NCBI GenBank assembly: GCA_034509735.1
Contig: JACGWO010000005.1
Coordinates: 36,610,479-36,674,478 of the forward strand
Direction: 5' to 3'
DNA from: Sesamum alatum
Lineage: Eukaryota > Streptophyta > Magnoliopsida > Lamiales > Pedaliaceae
DNA length: 64,000 bases
Part shown: in pieces, positions 59,721 to 64,000 of the stretch
How positions within the stretch are numbered: position 1 is the first letter of the stretch
How the letters are laid out: the number at the start of each line of letters is the position of its first letter
Translations under genes and position numbers: made by a program
The notes under the pieces: model-generated
The model's input: only the letters and a program-made list of their open reading frames with translations
What the model was told of the DNA's origin: nothing
Database searches by the model: none

Positions 59721-60097
59721 ATGTTATAAATTCAAACCTCACTTAATATTTGAATTGATATTATCTAGTCTAGCATTAATTTATTTATAATGCTTAATTT
59801 AATAGAGACTATGCTTACTAATTTCTAATGTAGTGTGATGTGACTGTGATAATTGAGCAATATTTTAACAAACTTTAAAGAAAAGAATATTATCATGACA
59901 ACTAAATCTTCTAATTGGGATAGTTATAATGATTTTACCTCAGCATAATTTTTAAATTATTAAAAAAGAAAAGGAGAAAGAAATGTGTAGAAATATCATT
60001 TGCGGATCCATGCGGGCCTGACCGTGACACCTAGACACTAGACATCCAAATTCGGGAATTTGCAAAATGGTTGATTTTGATTTTTGACATATATATA

Positions 60098-60513
60098 GGA
60101 TAAATTACAACTACCTCTCCTGAGTTTGGTATAAATATAAATACTCCCTCGCTATTTTGAAAAAATTACAAATACACCCTAAGATTTGTAACCGTCTAAT
60201 AAATAACCCATTTCCATCCATTTTTGTGGGTGAACTGACAAAAATACCCTTATACATCGAATTATTTTATATTTAATTCTTAAAAAAAATTGAATTTAAA
60301 TGCGCAGGGAGAAGTTTTTTACACAGAGGAGCAATAATGTAATTTGTCTCGACTGATTTTTCTATAATTTTAATAAAAAATTCAAGGGTAAAATGGTCAA
60401 TTTTAGTCCTTCGGTTAAAAATTGCAAACCTCAGGAAGGTATTTGTAATTTTTCAAACAATGAGGGTATTTGTAATTATACCAAACCTCATGGTAGGTGG
60501 ATGTAATTTACCC
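60098..60513 (-). mobile_element. MULE-like MITE family A, copy 10
   Basis: It starts GGATAAATTACAACTACC and ends GTAATTTACCC. The flanks are TA-rich on both sides (TATATATA), compatible with a 9-bp duplication that cannot be proven. Confidence 0.85.
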
Positions 60514-60539
60514 TATATATATATTAAAGGTTAATGAAT

Positions 60540-61000
60540 CATAATAGTTGAAGGCAAGAACAGTCTTTTAGCTAAGGATCACCTCAACTAGCCTAATGTT
60601 TTGTGTGCAGGTCAACTTTACTTATTCAGATTGAGGTAATCACTTAGGCCATACTCTAAGAAGTCGCCAGATCATCGTCAAATTACTGCCAGGTCATTGC
60701 GCAATCATCACCAGGTGAATGAGAACCTCGACCAGGATCAACCAGTAGCTACAAATGGATTGAATTTGCAAATTACAATGAAAAGTTGACATTAAAAGGG
60801 ATGAAAAAACTCTGAAACACCATTTGGAGAGAAGCTATCATATTTGAGAAAGACTAACGATCTCATGATAAGGCGACGATCCTCAGCCCCATCCCAATTT
60901 GAATGGACGTGAAAACACTAATAGGTTAAAAGTCTCTTTAAACAAAGAATTGTATGGCAATGCGACCCCCTGATGCACAAGTTGGTAGCATGGATTAAAG
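60540..61000. other. Unclassified block of more even composition
   Basis: This 450-base stretch (aggtcaactttacttattc, aagtcgccagatcatcgtc, ccaggtcattgcgcaatc) contains short CCAGGT/ATCA repeats. It resembles an LTR fragment, but no ends or duplications were found. Confidence 0.3.
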
Positions 61001-62689
61001 TTTTGTTTCCAACACATGTTTTGAGTTAATAATATTAGAAATTTTTCGAAAACATTTCGAAAACGCTATAGAAAAATCGTAAAATTAAAGAAACATACAT
61101 AATAGTCATAGAAAACATTAAAAATATTACCTTTTTCTTTTTAATTCAAACATATCTAATTTAATTTTGTATCATTTAACCCATTAAAATTATTTTATGT
61201 AATATAATTATATATTTGGAGTTATTATTTTATGTAGTTGCTATTTAAACTAAAGAATAATATAATATTTATTTTTAACTATGTGTTATAAAATATATAT
61301 AATACATTGATATTTATACATATAACATTACTAATTTAACGTAATATTAAATATGTTATCATTAAATGAAATTCTTTTGCATAACACAAGAATTTATATT
61401 TTTGCAGCTAACAGTATGAAATAAATATTTCGCTAAAAAAATAGAAAAAATAAAAAGTTTCTTAGGAAACTCAAAGATTTCGAAAGAAAATTAAGAAAAA
61501 TAAAGTATTTCGAAGTAAACTCAATAATTTTAAAACTATCATATATTTTTGTTTCCATAACATCAAAATATAGAAACGTTTTCATAGTTTCAATGGAAAC
61601 ATATCAAAATTTTAAACTATGGTTGGTAGGTTTCTATTCTAAAAAGTTCAAGGAGGGAAAAGTGCAATTAATCCCTTAGTTAACTGTGAGGTATAAAATA
61701 TTCAATTATAAGAATAATTATAATTTTCTTGAAATATAGCTTTCAAATGTTAAAGTGACAAGATTGAATTTTCTTTTCTTTTTTTTTTTTTTGTAAATTG
61801 TCATTATTAAAAATTAGTGAAGCATATATATAATACAACTGTAACTTAGTGACAAATCTATCTTACTGTTATTGGATAATTTTTTTTATTATGATTAGGA
61901 TCATATTGTATGGAAGATCAATAATGACACATGTATATATTATGGTAATAATTTAATGAAAAATATACTCATTATCATTGAATTATCACTTCTCTTTTAT
62001 TAGAATAATTAGGACCATATCGTATCAAATAAAAGTCAAAAGAATACGTCATCGGCACCCAACGACGGGGGCAGCATTAGGAACATCAAGAAACCCATTT
62101 ACATCTTGTAAGAATGTGATTCGTCACTATACATGTATTACTTTTTCGTCAGTTAAATTACTAATAAATAATTATTTTTGTAGAATATTTATAAATCTCT
62201 ATAAAAATATTGTTATGATAAATAAAAGTTATAATTATCACTAAACTTTTTATTTTTAATATTTTTGTCTAATAATTATTTATTATTTTCAGAGCCAATT
62301 CATATAAGAAATATCCCCACCAACCTTTTGCAAATTAAAAGATGGTGGCTGGATTACCAATCAAATGATGAATTTGAACATAAATAGTTAAAAAAATTGA
62401 GGACACACAAATCTTTATTATCCCAATAATTGAACTTTTTGTCATCATATCTCCCACTAATACACTGTTCTACACTCTCCTTGTGCTCACAAGCATTACC
62501 TCCCTCTTCCCCCATTGCTTGCATCTCAATATTAGGTATGAATACTGATGTCCAGGTTGATTACAGACGATGAATTTAAGCGGTTTATAAGTTTCAAGGT
62601 TTTTTCGTCTTTTTATGATAAAATCATGATACTCATTTAAAATTAAAGCGGACAACATCTTGCACAATAGGGGGTCGATTAACTCGCAA
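61001..62689. other. Intergenic, no gene seen
   Basis: AT-rich sequence. The ORFs at 61978-62244 and 62470-62694 show no recognisable feature. Confidence 0.45.
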
Positions 62690-62889
62690 ACCATGATAAA
62701 TAATTATTATTAACTACAGCTAAATAAAAACTGATGCAAAAACTAACTTTTCCATCATGAAAAACTTATTTGCCACAGCTAAGAGTCATGATCAAATGAC
62801 TTAGCCACCTTCGCAAAACCTACGGTCAATAACCATTGTGTGAGTGTGGTCAATGACTATTTTGCTACGGTTATTTAGTATTAACCATG
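62690..62889. repeat. CACTA-like (family E) fragment
   Basis: Phrases ctacagctaaataaaaactg, acttagccaccttcgcaaaa and ggtcaataaccattgtgtg resemble family E interiors. The ends are not defined. Confidence 0.35.
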
Positions 62890-64000
62890 ACAATTGAGCT
62901 TTTCAGCTTCTTGATGTTGAAAAGCACTTTTGAGGTGTTTAGGATGCCAACTCGGCTCGCTCGATGCCGACCGAGTGTGCGGCCACCCGACTCCATGGCC
63001 TGTTGCCACATGGCAGCGGGCCCCACTCCCACTCCCATTGATTTTGACTTTTAATTTATACTCAGTATTTAATTTTTTTACCTCCCTTTCACCTAAAAAA
63101 ATTAAATACTGAGTATAAATTAAAGTCAAAATCAATGGGAGTGGGAGTGGGGCCCGCTGCCATGTGGCAGTAGGCCATGGAGTTGGGTGGCCGCACGCTC
63201 GGTCGGCATCAACCGAGCCTACCAACTCTGCTTTTGGAACTGCTACGGAAAGCACTTTTAAGCCAAAAGCTGGAAGCACCTTAGGGAGTGCTTCTAGCTG
63301 TTGTGATTTTTTTGTAAATAAATTTAACTTATTTTTAGACTACTTTACCCTCATTATAATAATTTTAATTCGATTTTATCCTTTTTAATGTATTTTCAAA
63401 ATTGCTCATCTAAAGTTGATGTTAGAAATTTTAAATAATTTGAATAATTTATCACTAACAAAATTTAAAATTTCACATGTTTAATATTTTAAAGTTTTAC
63501 TGTTTTATTTTCTATATCATATGATATTATTCCTAAATCATAGAAAAAAATAAATAAAATTGCTAGGATTAATTAAAAAATAATAATTATTTTGTCAATA
63601 TTGTAAGTTTATTTATTGTGTATGAATGAACAATTATCTTATAATAGGAACATTATTGAACTAAACATCTAGTTTTTCTATTAATATGAAATATTTTAAT
63701 AATATAAGTTATAATTATTTCGTAAAAAATTAAATATGCGATATACTAATTGAAATAAAAATTATTATCTTTGAGAAAAAATAATTATTATAATCAAGAG
63801 ATAAGTGCATATATTAATTAAGGCAAAATAGCATACATTTAATACATGGTGACAAAATGGTCTTTAATCAATTAAACGTGTTTTAGAAGTTCTTTTCTCC
63901 GAAACACTACCAATTTAGCTTTTATCTGCTTTTTGTTTTTTTTTACAAACACAACCAACTTTTAATTCTATTACAACTTTCAACTTTTTCTACAAAAATC
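62890..64000 (-). mobile_element. hAT-like element (family F), second copy, split by a foldback insert and cut by the window end
   Basis: Reversed relative to 51424-52310 and similar along its length: aaaagcacttttgaggtgtt, then (after the insert) actgctacggaaagcactt, gtaaataaatttaact and on to caactttttctacaaaaatc. The far terminus lies beyond 64000. Confidence 0.8.
62954..63219. mobile_element. GC-rich foldback insert (near-perfect palindrome)
   Basis: 266 bp with arms of about 118 bases around a ~30-base AT-rich loop (ctccctttcacc). The ends are GGCTCG and CGAGCC. The arms include gatgccgaccgag, ccatggcc and gcgggccccactcccactcc. Flanks TGCCAACTC (62945-62953) and TACCAACTC (63220-63228) match at 8 of 9, and the other family F copy is uninterrupted here. 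The opposing ORFs at 62881-63388 are a by-product of the palindrome. Confidence 0.88.

Noticed and set aside
62881..63388. Mirror-image ORFs on both strands
   Set aside because: They are created by the palindrome: the same arm is read in both directions.

Overview
The window is nuclear DNA of a flowering plant. Four genes have plant-type GT-AG introns and encode plant protein families (fibrillin, a KIN14B-interacting-type protein, long-chain fatty-alcohol oxidase, PHO1). They are embedded in very AT-rich, repeat-filled intergenic DNA. I infer a dicot, perhaps an asterid; that placement is weak and no organelle, rRNA or tRNA gene is present. No bacterial-type operon, CRISPR array or virus was seen.

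Layout. 1-5.2 kb: nested foldback MITEs and a roughly 3-kb AT-rich Helitron-like segment. 5.2-8.1 kb (minus): a complete four-exon FBN6/PAP6-type fibrillin. 8.5-14.0 kb: a decayed Ty3/Gypsy-like element (minus), with a gag remnant between two LTRs, each of which was later hit by a different insertion. 15.6-19.1 kb (plus): a three-exon gene of the At4g14310 (KIN14B-interacting) family. 19.4-34.4 kb: a repeat field with MULE-type MITEs, a probable solo LTR, SINE pieces, Tourist-like and CACTA-like MITEs, Helitrons and snRNA-promoter-like modules. 34.8-37.9 kb (plus): a three-exon long-chain-alcohol oxidase. 38.4-46.0 kb (minus): a complete 15-exon PHO1 phosphate exporter, tail-to-tail with the oxidase. 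46-64 kb: no gene; CACTA-like and MULE-type MITEs, SINEs, Helitrons, a tandem array of hairpin-bearing ~158-bp units, and a copy of a ~0.9-kb element split by a GC-rich foldback.

The four genes belong to unrelated processes (plastid lipid bodies, a kinesin-linked WD40-like protein, fatty-alcohol oxidation, phosphate loading) and do not form a functional cluster. All four reading frames reassemble without frameshift when spliced, so they look functional. The dominant theme is transposition: at least ten copies of one ~430-bp MULE-like MITE, several with 9-bp target-site duplications, two of them checkable against an uninterrupted copy of the same target inside the window. I found no convincing new biochemical system. 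The least expected structure is the hairpin tandem array at 55.0-55.95 kb.
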